This document shows positions 44,689 through 51,565 of a DNA stretch of 64,000 nt, piece by piece. The stretch is from Cohnella silvisoli (GTDB lineage Bacteria; Bacillota; Bacilli; Paenibacillales; Paenibacillaceae). Position numbers and translations under genes: made by a program. Numbering within the stretch: position 1 is the stretch's first letter; the number at the start of each line of letters is the position of its first letter. A model generated the notes under the pieces. It was not told the origin of the DNA and made no database searches. It saw only the letters and a list, made by a program, of their open reading frames with translations. The stretch lies in the NCBI RefSeq assembly GCF_021190915.1, contig NZ_JAIOAP010000001.1, positions 620,001-684,000 on the forward strand, in the 5' to 3' direction.

Positions 44689-44893
44689 AGATGGCCGAAG
44701 CACCTCCCAATAGTCGGAAAAAGCGACTTTGAGCAGGGAAGATGGCCGAAAAACCTCCCAATAGTCGGAATAAGCGACTTTGAGCAGAGAAGATGGTCGA
44801 AGCACCTCCCAATAGTCGGAAAAAGCGACTTTGAGCAGGGAAGATAGCCGAAAAACCTCCCAATAGTCGGAATAACCGACTTTGAGTAGAGAA
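44689..44893. repeat. Four 51-bp repeat units (CCTCCCAATAGTCGG family)
   Basis: AGATGG units start at 44689, 44740, 44791 and 44842 (AGATAG in the last), spacing exactly 51. Each contains CCTCCCAATAGTCGG then AAAAAG or AATAAG then CGACTTTGAGCAG; AGTCG pairs with CGACT. In the last unit the stem is AGTCGG/CCGACT. Together with the preceding array this fills 44314-45014; I see no gene there. Confidence 0.9.
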
Positions 44894-45014
44894 GTTTCCA
44901 CCTTAATGCAAAATCTCGCAATGCTCTTCTACTTTGTTTCTCCCAGATAACTCTTTGCGCGAGCTACCCCTGGCCTTATTTTCACAATATGAATCAAGTG
45001 TCCATAACCGAATT

Positions 45015-45043
45015 CAAAAAACGCATCCGTAACGAATGCGTTT
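45015..45043 (-). terminator. Rho-independent terminator of the RNA methyltransferase gene
   Basis: On the minus strand AAACGCAT (45043-45036) pairs with ATGCGTTT (45026-45019), followed by a run of six T. Confidence 0.75.
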
Positions 45044-45099
45044 CGATTAATGCGCTGATGGAGGACATGCGGGCACTGGCTGCTGATCAAAATTTCGTA

Positions 45100-46122
45100 T
45101 TACTGCTTTTTGAGCGAAAAAACTGTCGGATGAAGCCCTTTTAAGCTGAGAGTCGTCTCCTTCGAGCAACTGAATTGGACCCGCTCTGCAGCGATTTGCA
45201 AAGCAGCATCCGCATCCGTTAAGCAAAGTACGCTTCCGTTCCTTTTCAACACCCGTTTCATTTCCTTGAGAACATCGCAATACAGTCCGGAAATATTTTC
45301 GTCTGCTGCGATTTGCCGGCCAAAGGGCAAGTTCGTAACTATTTTATCTATATAATCGGAATCAAGTGGCAGCTGCCGGGCATCCCAATGATGAATTCTA
45401 GCATGATTATGAGAGCCGGTATTTTCCTTAGAGACTTCCACGGCATCCTTGGACAGATCCCCGCCATCTATTTGAAAGTAAGGATAAACGAGACGTTCGG
45501 CAAGTATCGTACCTGAACCGCAGCACGGGTCAACAAAAACATCCGTCTCTTCAGGGTTCGATAACCAGACAAGAGCATGAGCGACGGTAGGACGCAAAGC
45601 GGCTTGAGAGAACTTTCTCTCCGCATTCCGATAACGAAACGAGGCATCTGTTAGCCTCAAAGCGAAAACCGCTTCATCATGATTAATATCAAGCCGAAAC
45701 TCCATTTCATGTTTTCCAACAATATCGTGCCAACAACGAGAATCGCGCCGCGCAATCCCCCGAGCGGCCGCTTCAGCCGCATCAAAACGAGAGTAAGTGT
45801 GTTTCCCCATTCGACTGGCATTGACCTTATAGCTGATCATCCCGGATCGGTTCGAATATGCCCAAGACAGGTCGCACGTGTAAATTTCTTGTTCAATATT
45901 AGCTAAATGGATCTTATGGGGTCCAACCTGAAACCTATGAATCAGTCTGTAAAGGTTGTCGGCAGTCCGTAGAGCCATTAAAGCCTCTATAGGCAACTTG
46001 GATGTAAAATAAACTTTGCCTCGCTCTAAGCTTTGAAACTTTGCGTCAGCAATTTTAACTCGAATCTCATTCCTCAGAACGTATTCCAGCCCCGGTAATA
46101 CTGTTGCAAAATAATGCGCCAT
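45100..46122 (-). CDS. THUMP-domain class I RNA methyltransferase (Trm14/RlmK-like)
   Basis: The start is ATG 46122, preceded on the minus strand by GAAGGAGC; upstream in-frame codons would run into the leader terminator. The 340-residue protein has an N-terminal ferredoxin-like and THUMP region (about 5-160) that binds structured RNA, and a Rossmann methyltransferase domain with SAM motif 'DPCCGSGT' (198-205) and catalytic 'NLPFG' (264-268), the N-P-P-F-like motif of N2-guanine methyltransferases. It should methylate guanine in tRNA or rRNA; which one is open. The gene has an unusual long structured leader with its own promoter, leader peptide and terminator (46158-46465). Confidence 0.88.
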   Translation of the reverse strand: MAHYFATVLPGLEYVLRNEIRVKIADAKFQSLERGKVYFTSKLPIEALMALRTADNLYRLIHRFQVGPHKIHLANIEQEIYTCDLSWAYSNRSGMISYKVNASRMGKHTYSRFDAAEAAARGIARRDSRCWHDIVGKHEMEFRLDINHDEAVFALRLTDASFRYRNAERKFSQAALRPTVAHALVWLSNPEETDVFVDPCCGSGTILAERLVYPYFQIDGGDLSKDAVEVSKENTGSHNHARIHHWDARQLPLDSDYIDKIVTNLPFGRQIAADENISGLYCDVLKEMKRVLKRNGSVLCLTDADAALQIAAERVQFSCSKETTLSLKGLHPTVFSLKKQ

Positions 46123-46157
46123 TTCTTTATTGCTCCTTCGTATTTTGATATTTGGGC

Positions 46158-46192
46158 ATAAAAAAACACGAATGAACAAAAGTCCATTCGCG
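46158..46192 (-). terminator. Intrinsic terminator in the methyltransferase leader (attenuator)
   Basis: On the minus strand ACGCGAATG pairs with CATTCGTGT (one G-U pair, 10-base loop), followed by TTTTTT. It ends 36 bases before the methyltransferase ATG and downstream of a dedicated promoter, so full-length mRNA requires readthrough. A second hairpin just upstream (about 46238-46211, AGGC..ACC/GGGTGCCT) could be part of a switch. Confidence 0.75.
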
Positions 46193-46268
46193 TCTCTTAT
46201 GCGCACAAACAAGGCACCCTTTTTTGAAAGGTACGCCTCAGAAAAGAGAGTGATTGAATATTCCGTTC

Positions 46269-46386
46269 TTTGACAGTCGAAGGCATGCAGAAATCAGAGG
46301 AAACAGAACCCTGAACGATAGGTCTCGGGTTTCTCTCATGCCTTTCGCGTTATTCAGTTGGTTGTTAACTGATAACGACTGTCAAA
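46269..46386 (-). ncRNA. Three-way-junction fold in the methyltransferase leader
   Basis: Three helices nest precisely. P1: 46376-46386 with 46269-46279, 11 perfect pairs (TTTGACAGTCG on the minus strand). P3: 46367-46375 with about 46350-46359, TTATCAGTT with one bulge. P2: 46337-46346 with 46280-46287 (AAAGGCATG/CATGCCTT), extended by AACCC/GGGTT. The 5' strands of P1 and P3 are the last codons of the leader peptide gene, so a ribosome stalled there would open the fold. It matches no riboswitch class I know. A miniature mobile element is an alternative, as the P1 arms resemble terminal inverted repeats. Confidence 0.6.
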
Positions 46387-46403
46387 AATACGGCCATAAT
46401 CAA
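46365..46403 (-). CDS. Leader peptide MIMAVFLTVVIS upstream of the methyltransferase
   Basis: A 12-codon open frame starting at TTG 46403 (or ATG 46397, two codons in) and stopping at TAA 46367-46365. GGAGGG (46418-46413) sits nine bases before the TTG, an ideal ribosome site with no other gene to serve. The hydrophobic, Val/Ile-rich end resembles the stalling region of macrolide-type leader peptides (for example the IFVI segment of ErmC leader), which is suggestive only. Codons 6-11 form the 5' strands of helices P1 and P3. Confidence 0.6.
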   Translation of the reverse strand: MIMAVFLTVVIS

Positions 46404-46436
46404 AGCACTAATCCCTCCATCAATACGAATGCTCAC

Positions 46437-46465
46437 ATTGTATACCACTATAAGAGTATTCTCAA
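46437..46465 (-). promoter_or_regulatory. Sigma-A promoter of the methyltransferase leader
   Basis: On the minus strand TTGAGA (46465-46460), spacer of 17, TACAAT (46442-46437). The start would be near 46430, giving a leader of about 308 nt before ATG 46122. The -35 overlaps the stop codon of the upstream reductase gene. Confidence 0.7.
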
Positions 46466-47034
46466 CCTTTTACTTGCTGATAGTGGAGAGCAATAAGACC
46501 TGAACGAAGCGTTCTGGAATCTAAAAGCTTAAGATTAATCTTATCCTTGAGGTCATTAAACACGGTTATTCCGCTGCCTAAAATAACAGGACTAATCGTA
46601 AGCCGATATTCATCGATTAAACCCAACTCAATAAAAGTTCGCGCAATGCTTGGACTGCCAAATATGACAAGGTCCTTCCCGGGTTGCTGTTTCAGTTTCG
46701 CGATTTCTTCTGCAATATTTGCTTTAATCAACGTTGTATGACTCGACTCAACTCTGTCCAAACTTCTGGAAATTACGATTTTTTCAATTTTCTCGTACCA
46801 ATTAGCATGATCGATGTCGCGTTTACTGCTTGATGGATTGTTAGGCACAGTGGGCCAGTAACTTTCCATCAGTTCAAAAGTTACGCGTCCATATATGGGT
46901 GAACCTACCGTACTTACTACCTCGTCCGCATAATTCATCGATTCTTCATCGTATGGAATCCAATTCAATTCTCCTTTTGGTCCTGCTGCGTAACCATCAA
47001 GCGATAAGTGCATGAACAAAACTACTTTTCTCAT
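46462..47034 (-). CDS. RibD C-terminal/dihydrofolate reductase-like protein
   Basis: The 190-residue protein begins 'MRKVVLFMHLSLDGYAAGPK', the standard start of the RibD_C/DHFR-like family (YyaP/YwjB type), and has 'VGSPIYGRVTFELM' and 'LVIFGSPSIARTFIELGLID' of the NADPH-binding fold. ATG 47034 is eight bases from AAGGAG; the ATG at 47040 is too close. These are small cytoplasmic reductases of unknown substrate, and resemblance to true folate reductase is only structural. Confidence 0.88.
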   Translation of the reverse strand: MRKVVLFMHLSLDGYAAGPKGELNWIPYDEESMNYADEVVSTVGSPIYGRVTFELMESYWPTVPNNPSSSKRDIDHANWYEKIEKIVISRSLDRVESSHTTLIKANIAEEIAKLKQQPGKDLVIFGSPSIARTFIELGLIDEYRLTISPVILGSGITVFNDLKDKINLKLLDSRTLRSGLIALHYQQVKG

Positions 47035-47122
47035 TTTCATTCTCCTTTAGTTTGGATAGTTTCATTTCATGGTTCACTCTTATAGACACAGCAAAACGAT
47101 AATTTCTATCACAAGGAAGAAA

Positions 47123-47950
47123 TTAATTTTTCGACGGGTTAAAGTCCGACTCTTTCGATCGCTTCACGTATTCCCGCGGACTTAGACCGTAACTTTTGCG
47201 GAACAGAGCGGCGAAATGGTTATAGTTGTTGAAACCAACATCCAGTGAGGCATCGGTGGCAGTTCTGCCCATATGCTCCATCAGCAAGGCGGCTTGCCTG
47301 AGCCTCATCTGGTTAAGGTGCTCTACCACCGATTCGCCCATTTCTTGCTTGAACAGGTGGGATAGCCTGGATGAGGACAAACCTACGGCTTTGGCCAAAT
47401 CGTCGATGCGGATTTCTTCTTTCATGGACCGGGTCAGCAGTTGGAGCGTGTGTTCGATTCTCGGATCGATTTTTTTGTCCAACCGCTGCGCGATCAGAAG
47501 CAGAATTTCCCGCAGCGAGTTCTCGCAGAGCGCGTTCCAGAAGCTGGATCGGTCCCAGGAGTCGTGGAGAAGGTTCTGAAACGTACGATACACCCTTTTC
47601 CGCAAATATCCGTCCGGAAGCGTATGGAGGAGCACTTCTTCGTTAGGCAAATAATCGATTTCCGATAGTTTCTGAAAATGTGCCCAGACGAAATTCCAGC
47701 GGTGTCCCGGCATCGTGCCGTACTCATGCGGAACTCCGGAACGAAGCAGTCCGATTTGCCCGGCGCCGCAGCGTCTCTCCCCCGTCGAAGTGCGGAAATA
47801 GCCTTCTCCGCTAAGCGTATATACGATGAGCCAGTCACTCATGCCTTTCGGTCTGCGGACGCGGTAAGCATCATTTTCGTCGAAGTGCCCTCCGAATACG
47901 GGGACGTTCGGAAATTCGGAATATTCTTCTGGACGGTTAAAAAAAGGCAT
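47123..47950 (-). CDS. AraC family transcriptional regulator
   Basis: A 275-residue regulator with an N-terminal cupin sensor ('DWLIVYTLSGEGYFRTSTGE', 'GLLRSGVPHEYGT') and C-terminal AraC domain ('LAKAVGLSSSRLSHLFKQEM', 'ASLDVGFNNYNHFAALFRKS'). GGAGGTTTTCC (minus strand) precedes the ATG. It is divergent from a PhyH oxygenase gene 133 bases away and probably regulates it, possibly through the repeated TTATAGC sites at 47975 and 47996. Confidence 0.92.
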   Translation of the reverse strand: MPFFNRPEEYSEFPNVPVFGGHFDENDAYRVRRPKGMSDWLIVYTLSGEGYFRTSTGERRCGAGQIGLLRSGVPHEYGTMPGHRWNFVWAHFQKLSEIDYLPNEEVLLHTLPDGYLRKRVYRTFQNLLHDSWDRSSFWNALCENSLREILLLIAQRLDKKIDPRIEHTLQLLTRSMKEEIRIDDLAKAVGLSSSRLSHLFKQEMGESVVEHLNQMRLRQAALLMEHMGRTATDASLDVGFNNYNHFAALFRKSYGLSPREYVKRSKESDFNPSKN

Positions 47951-47969
47951 GGAAAACCTCCGCTCATTG

Positions 47970-48005
47970 ATGGCTTATAGCATAATCCCACTACTTTATA
48001 GCCAT
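47970..48005. promoter_or_regulatory. Candidate AraC operator in the divergent region
   Basis: TTATAGC occurs twice in the same orientation at 47975 and 47996, exactly 21 bp apart, the usual spacing of AraC-family half-sites. The flanks also form an imperfect inverted repeat, ATGGCTTATA (47970-47979) and TATAGCCAT (47997-48005). Confidence 0.5.
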
Positions 48006-48083
48006 TATCTTACTTCATCTAACATACGGAATGTTTTATTCTGATGTCAAGGAATAAGAACTTTATTAGAGGAGCGTTCGCAT

Positions 48084-48893
48084 ATGAGCACACCGCTGAA
48101 GGCATTGACGAATGAGCAGCTAGCCCACTTTGAGAGAGAAGGGTACGTAATCGTAAAAGGTCTTTTCTCGCAAGAAGATTTGCAAACGATTGAAAATACA
48201 TTCGAGGAAATAAGCCATATGAAGGTGCCGGGACATTTCGAGCCCGAACTGGGAGGGGAAACGGATGATCCGCTGAAGAGATATCCCCGCGTCATGCATC
48301 CGCATCGCTTCAACGAAACGGCAATGAAGTACATGCTTCACAAGCCGGTTCTAGAGGCACTGGCCGATCTGTACGGGGAAGAAGCGCTGGCTGCGCAAAG
48401 CATGTTTTACTATAAACCCCCGGGCTCGCGCGGTCAGGCGCTGCATCAAGACAACTTTTATTTGCAGGTGGAGCCGGGCAACTGTATCGCCGCATGGACG
48501 GCGGTCGACGCTGCAACCGAAGAGAACGGCGGTTTGCTGGTCGTTCCGAAGACGGGGGATTTTGCTCTCACTTGCCCGGACGTGGCGGATTCGAACGAAT
48601 CGTTCACGACCCATTACGTTAAGCCGCCGAAAGATGAAAAAGCGATTCCGGCCATCATGGACAAAGGAGACGTGCTATTCTTCAACGGTAATCTGATCCA
48701 TGGATCATATCGGAACAAGACGAAGGATCAATTCCGGCGCGCCTTCATTTGTCATTATGCTAATGCTTCCGCTACCCATATCAGCAATCACTATCGGCCA
48801 TTGTTTCGGCAAGACGGTACAGCCGTCGATCTGGAGGTCAATCCCGATGGCGGTCCTTGCGGGGTAGAATTCGATATGGCTTATCCTCATTAA
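48084..48893 (+). CDS. Phytanoyl-CoA dioxygenase (PhyH) family oxygenase
   Basis: A 269-residue Fe(II)/2-oxoglutarate oxygenase: H121-x-D123 ('ALHQDNFYLQ'), H206 ('NLIHGSYRN') and an Arg about 218-219 ('FRRAFICHY') for 2-oxoglutarate. 'GNCIAAWTAVDAATEENGGL' is the family's central signature. AGAGGAGCG precedes the ATG. It shares architecture with, but is not closely similar to, the enzyme at 21487. The divergent AraC regulator supports inducible metabolism of a small molecule, identity unknown. Confidence 0.9.
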   Translation: MSTPLKALTNEQLAHFEREGYVIVKGLFSQEDLQTIENTFEEISHMKVPGHFEPELGGETDDPLKRYPRVMHPHRFNETAMKYMLHKPVLEALADLYGEEALAAQSMFYYKPPGSRGQALHQDNFYLQVEPGNCIAAWTAVDAATEENGGLLVVPKTGDFALTCPDVADSNESFTTHYVKPPKDEKAIPAIMDKGDVLFFNGNLIHGSYRNKTKDQFRRAFICHYANASATHISNHYRPLFRQDGTAVDLEVNPDGGPCGVEFDMAYPH

Positions 48894-48968
48894 ATGATCA
48901 AAATACATCATTTACCATCTGCGGAGGCATACTAGGGTCAGACTAGAGCTAAAGCAGGTGCGTATTCA

Positions 48969-50303
48969 ATGGATTCCGTCGTATTGGCAAGGTCGCTGTT
49001 CGGTACCTCGATGGCTTTTCACATTATTTTCGCGACGCTTGGGGTCGGCGTTCCTTTTATGATCGTGTTCGCGGAGATTTGCGCAGGGGTGACGAAAAAT
49101 CCGGACTATTCCGTCATGGCGAAGCGTTGGACAAAGGCGCAGGCTATCCTTCTCGGCGTAGCCATTCCGTCCGGAACGATCGTCGGAGTTATGCTGTCGT
49201 TGCTGTGGCCGGGTTTCATGCAGATCGTCGGCCAAGTCATCGCGGTTCCTTTTCAAATCGAGATCTGGGCCTTCTTCCTGGAAGCTTTGTTTATGTCCAT
49301 CTACATCTACGCGGCAGATCGCTTATCCCGCAAGATGCGCGTATTAAGCGTGATCATGGTGTCGCTGGGCTCAGCCGCATCGGCGGTTCTGATTACTAAC
49401 GTGCATGCCTGGATGAACACGCCGACTGGCTTTCGCCTTGCAGCGGATGGCCAAATAACGGATATCCACCCGCTGAAGGCCGTGTTTAACCCTAGCTTCG
49501 GCGTTACCGCCACCCATGTCGTAGCCTCCGCCTTTATGACGGGGGCTTTTTGCGTGGGGTCGATTGCTGCTTACAAGCTGCTGAAGAAAAATAAAACGGA
49601 GCGCGAGCGGGAATATCACCGGAAAAGTCTGCATTTAGCGTTGGTTGTAGGCTTGGTTTGCTCCTTGGCTACCGCCGTTAACGGACACTTCACCGCGCAG
49701 ATGCTCCATCAATACTTGCCGCTTAAACTTGCCGCCGCGGAAGGCTTGTTCGATACGACCTCACACGCCCCGCTTGAGATTTTCGGTAGCACGAATGTAG
49801 AAAAGCAGACTGTCACCGGAGGCATCACGATTCCATGGGCGCTAAGCTTCCTCGCGACCGACCGCTTCGACGGCGTCGTTCGGGGACTTAACGATTTTCC
49901 CCGTGAACTTTGGCCGCCGCTGTTCATCCATACGCTGTTTAATCTCATGGTTATGATCGGCAGCTTCTTGATCGCTCTGTCCATGGGCGCGATGTTCATT
50001 AGGTTTGCGCTTAAACGGGCATATCCGAGATGGCTGCTGTGGATTGTCGTTGCCGGCGGGCCTTTGTCCGTTGTCGGTATCGAGACGGGGTGGATTTTCA
50101 GCTGCACGGGAAGGCAACCTTGGGTGATCAGCGGCGTGCAGAAAACGGCGGATGCGGCAACCCTATCGCAGGATATCGGGGTGCTGTTCGGTTTGTTCAT
50201 CGGATTATATGTGCTGCTAATGTTCATTACCATTGGAGTAATGCGCTATTATTTCAAGCGTAAGCCAGTCGCTCGCGAGCTTGCCGCAACGGAAGGGAAG
50301 TAA
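48969..50303 (+). CDS. Cytochrome bd-type quinol oxidase subunit I (CydA/YthA family)
   Basis: A 444-residue membrane protein with about nine helices and a short Q loop, as in the YthA/CioA branch. H18 ('FHIIFATLG') corresponds to the heme d/b595-region His19 of E. coli, and paired Glu in 'FQIEIWAFFLEALF' match the proton-channel residues. The 'GWIFSCTGRQPW' motif retains Trp375 and the GRQPW end, but the position of E. coli Glu445 (heme b595 ligand) is Cys379. The enzyme oxidises menaquinol and reduces oxygen to water in the cytoplasmic membrane. Subunit II is encoded five bases downstream. No CydCD genes are nearby. Confidence 0.92.
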   Translation: MDSVVLARSLFGTSMAFHIIFATLGVGVPFMIVFAEICAGVTKNPDYSVMAKRWTKAQAILLGVAIPSGTIVGVMLSLLWPGFMQIVGQVIAVPFQIEIWAFFLEALFMSIYIYAADRLSRKMRVLSVIMVSLGSAASAVLITNVHAWMNTPTGFRLAADGQITDIHPLKAVFNPSFGVTATHVVASAFMTGAFCVGSIAAYKLLKKNKTEREREYHRKSLHLALVVGLVCSLATAVNGHFTAQMLHQYLPLKLAAAEGLFDTTSHAPLEIFGSTNVEKQTVTGGITIPWALSFLATDRFDGVVRGLNDFPRELWPPLFIHTLFNLMVMIGSFLIALSMGAMFIRFALKRAYPRWLLWIVVAGGPLSVVGIETGWIFSCTGRQPWVISGVQKTADAATLSQDIGVLFGLFIGLYVLLMFITIGVMRYYFKRKPVARELAATEGK

Positions 50304-50308
50304 GAGGA

Positions 50309-51343
50309 ATGGATAATGCGACGTTGGCGATTTCGATTTTGTGGGCTTTCATATTTGCGTACGCTATACTCGGGTCCGTGGATTTCGGCGCGGGGTTCTG
50401 GGCGCTCATGTTCGACCGCAGATCGGGGACGAGGGCGGCGCAGATCGCGAATCGTTACCTGTCGCCGTCTTGGGAAGTAACCAATGTGTTTCTTGTGCTC
50501 ATCGCCGTGGCGCTGGTCGGTTTTTTCCCGCGAGCGGCTTTCTGGTTCGGTTCATTGCTGCTATTGCCCGTCAGCCTGGTGTTGCTGCTTCTCGCGATTC
50601 GCAGCAGCTTCATGGTGTACAGCTATTCTACGAAACGCTTCAGCAGGCCGCTGCGCTGGGTTTCCGGGTTGACCGGCGTTCTTATTCCCGGCTTGCTGCT
50701 TAGCGTCTTGCCGATTTCCTTGGGCGGTTTCGTCGAAGTCTCGGAAAACGGACATCCTGCTTTACTGTTTGGCAAGCTGCTGACAAGCTCAACCGAATAT
50801 GCTCATCTAGCCTTCGGAATTTCCTCTGAGCTGTTCCTGGCGGCGCTCTTCCTGTCTGATTACGCGCATGAAGCCGAGGAAACGTCGACATACCTCATTT
50901 ATCGCAAAATAGCGATTCTAATAGGCCCGTTAACGTTGTTGACCGCCGTATTAGCCACCTACTCGATGGCACCCGAAGCTAGCTGGATCGTGGATCGCAT
51001 CGGAGAGCAATGGCCATGGTTTCTCGCTTCGATCGTTTCCTTTGCCATCGGTTATGGAGCGCTCTGGATCAAGCGCAAGCAAGGCGCTCCCGGGCGCCCG
51101 CGGGTAGCCGTCACCTTCGTCATCGGACAATATTTTCTCGCTAGCGTCGGCTACGGCATGGCCCATCTTCCATATATCGTATATCCCGACTTAACTGTTG
51201 GGGACGCTATTACGAATGACGCCGCATTCCGCTCGCTGCTCGTCTCTTATGCGATCGGCGTTGCCGTCTTGGCTCCCGGCTTCTACCTTTTCTGGCGGTT
51301 GTTCCTTAAAGACAAGAGATATATATCCCACAGGGATCACTAA
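50309..51343 (+). CDS. Cytochrome bd-type quinol oxidase subunit II (CydB/YthB family)
   Basis: A 344-residue protein of eight or nine membrane segments; 'AYAILGSVDFGAGFWAL' is the conserved first helix and 'YLSPSWEVTNVFLVLIAVAL' the second. It forms the structural half of the oxidase with subunit I; AGAGGA is directly before the ATG, which allows coupling with the upstream stop. Bases 51344-51523 hold no gene. Confidence 0.92.
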   Translation: MDNATLAISILWAFIFAYAILGSVDFGAGFWALMFDRRSGTRAAQIANRYLSPSWEVTNVFLVLIAVALVGFFPRAAFWFGSLLLLPVSLVLLLLAIRSSFMVYSYSTKRFSRPLRWVSGLTGVLIPGLLLSVLPISLGGFVEVSENGHPALLFGKLLTSSTEYAHLAFGISSELFLAALFLSDYAHEAEETSTYLIYRKIAILIGPLTLLTAVLATYSMAPEASWIVDRIGEQWPWFLASIVSFAIGYGALWIKRKQGAPGRPRVAVTFVIGQYFLASVGYGMAHLPYIVYPDLTVGDAITNDAAFRSLLVSYAIGVAVLAPGFYLFWRLFLKDKRYISHRDH

Positions 51344-51523
51344 TCCGGATATCGCCGTCTGCAGCATCGTTTCTTATGTAAATCGTAGAAATTTCATATG
51401 CGCGGCGAATGAAAATAAACATCGTACCGTCTCTCCGAACGCTGGAGGGTAGGTGCGGTGTTTTTTACAACATATCGAAGTTTTGTTCAATGAAATGAGG
51501 GGGAGGCTCCCGTACAATAAGTT

Positions 51524-51539
51524 TAGTAACCGCTTTCAT
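51524..51539 (+). promoter_or_regulatory. Candidate CcpA (cre) site near the GH35 promoter
   Basis: TAGTAACCGCTTTCAT fits the cre consensus at all but two positions. It lies just after a -10-like TACAAT (51513-51518), where binding would block transcription, and 27 bases before the GH35 start. Confidence 0.5.
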
Positions 51540-51565
51540 TTCCCTTCCTACAGGAGGACAAAGAT

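Noticed and set aside
46158-46430. T-box riboswitch upstream of the methyltransferase
   Set aside because: No AGGGTGGNACCGCG antiterminator motif and no specifier-loop features. A translated leader peptide fits the sequence better.
46254-46496. 80-codon plus-strand open frame
   Set aside because: It is the complement of the structured leader described on the minus strand, has no ribosome site, and overlaps the reductase gene end.
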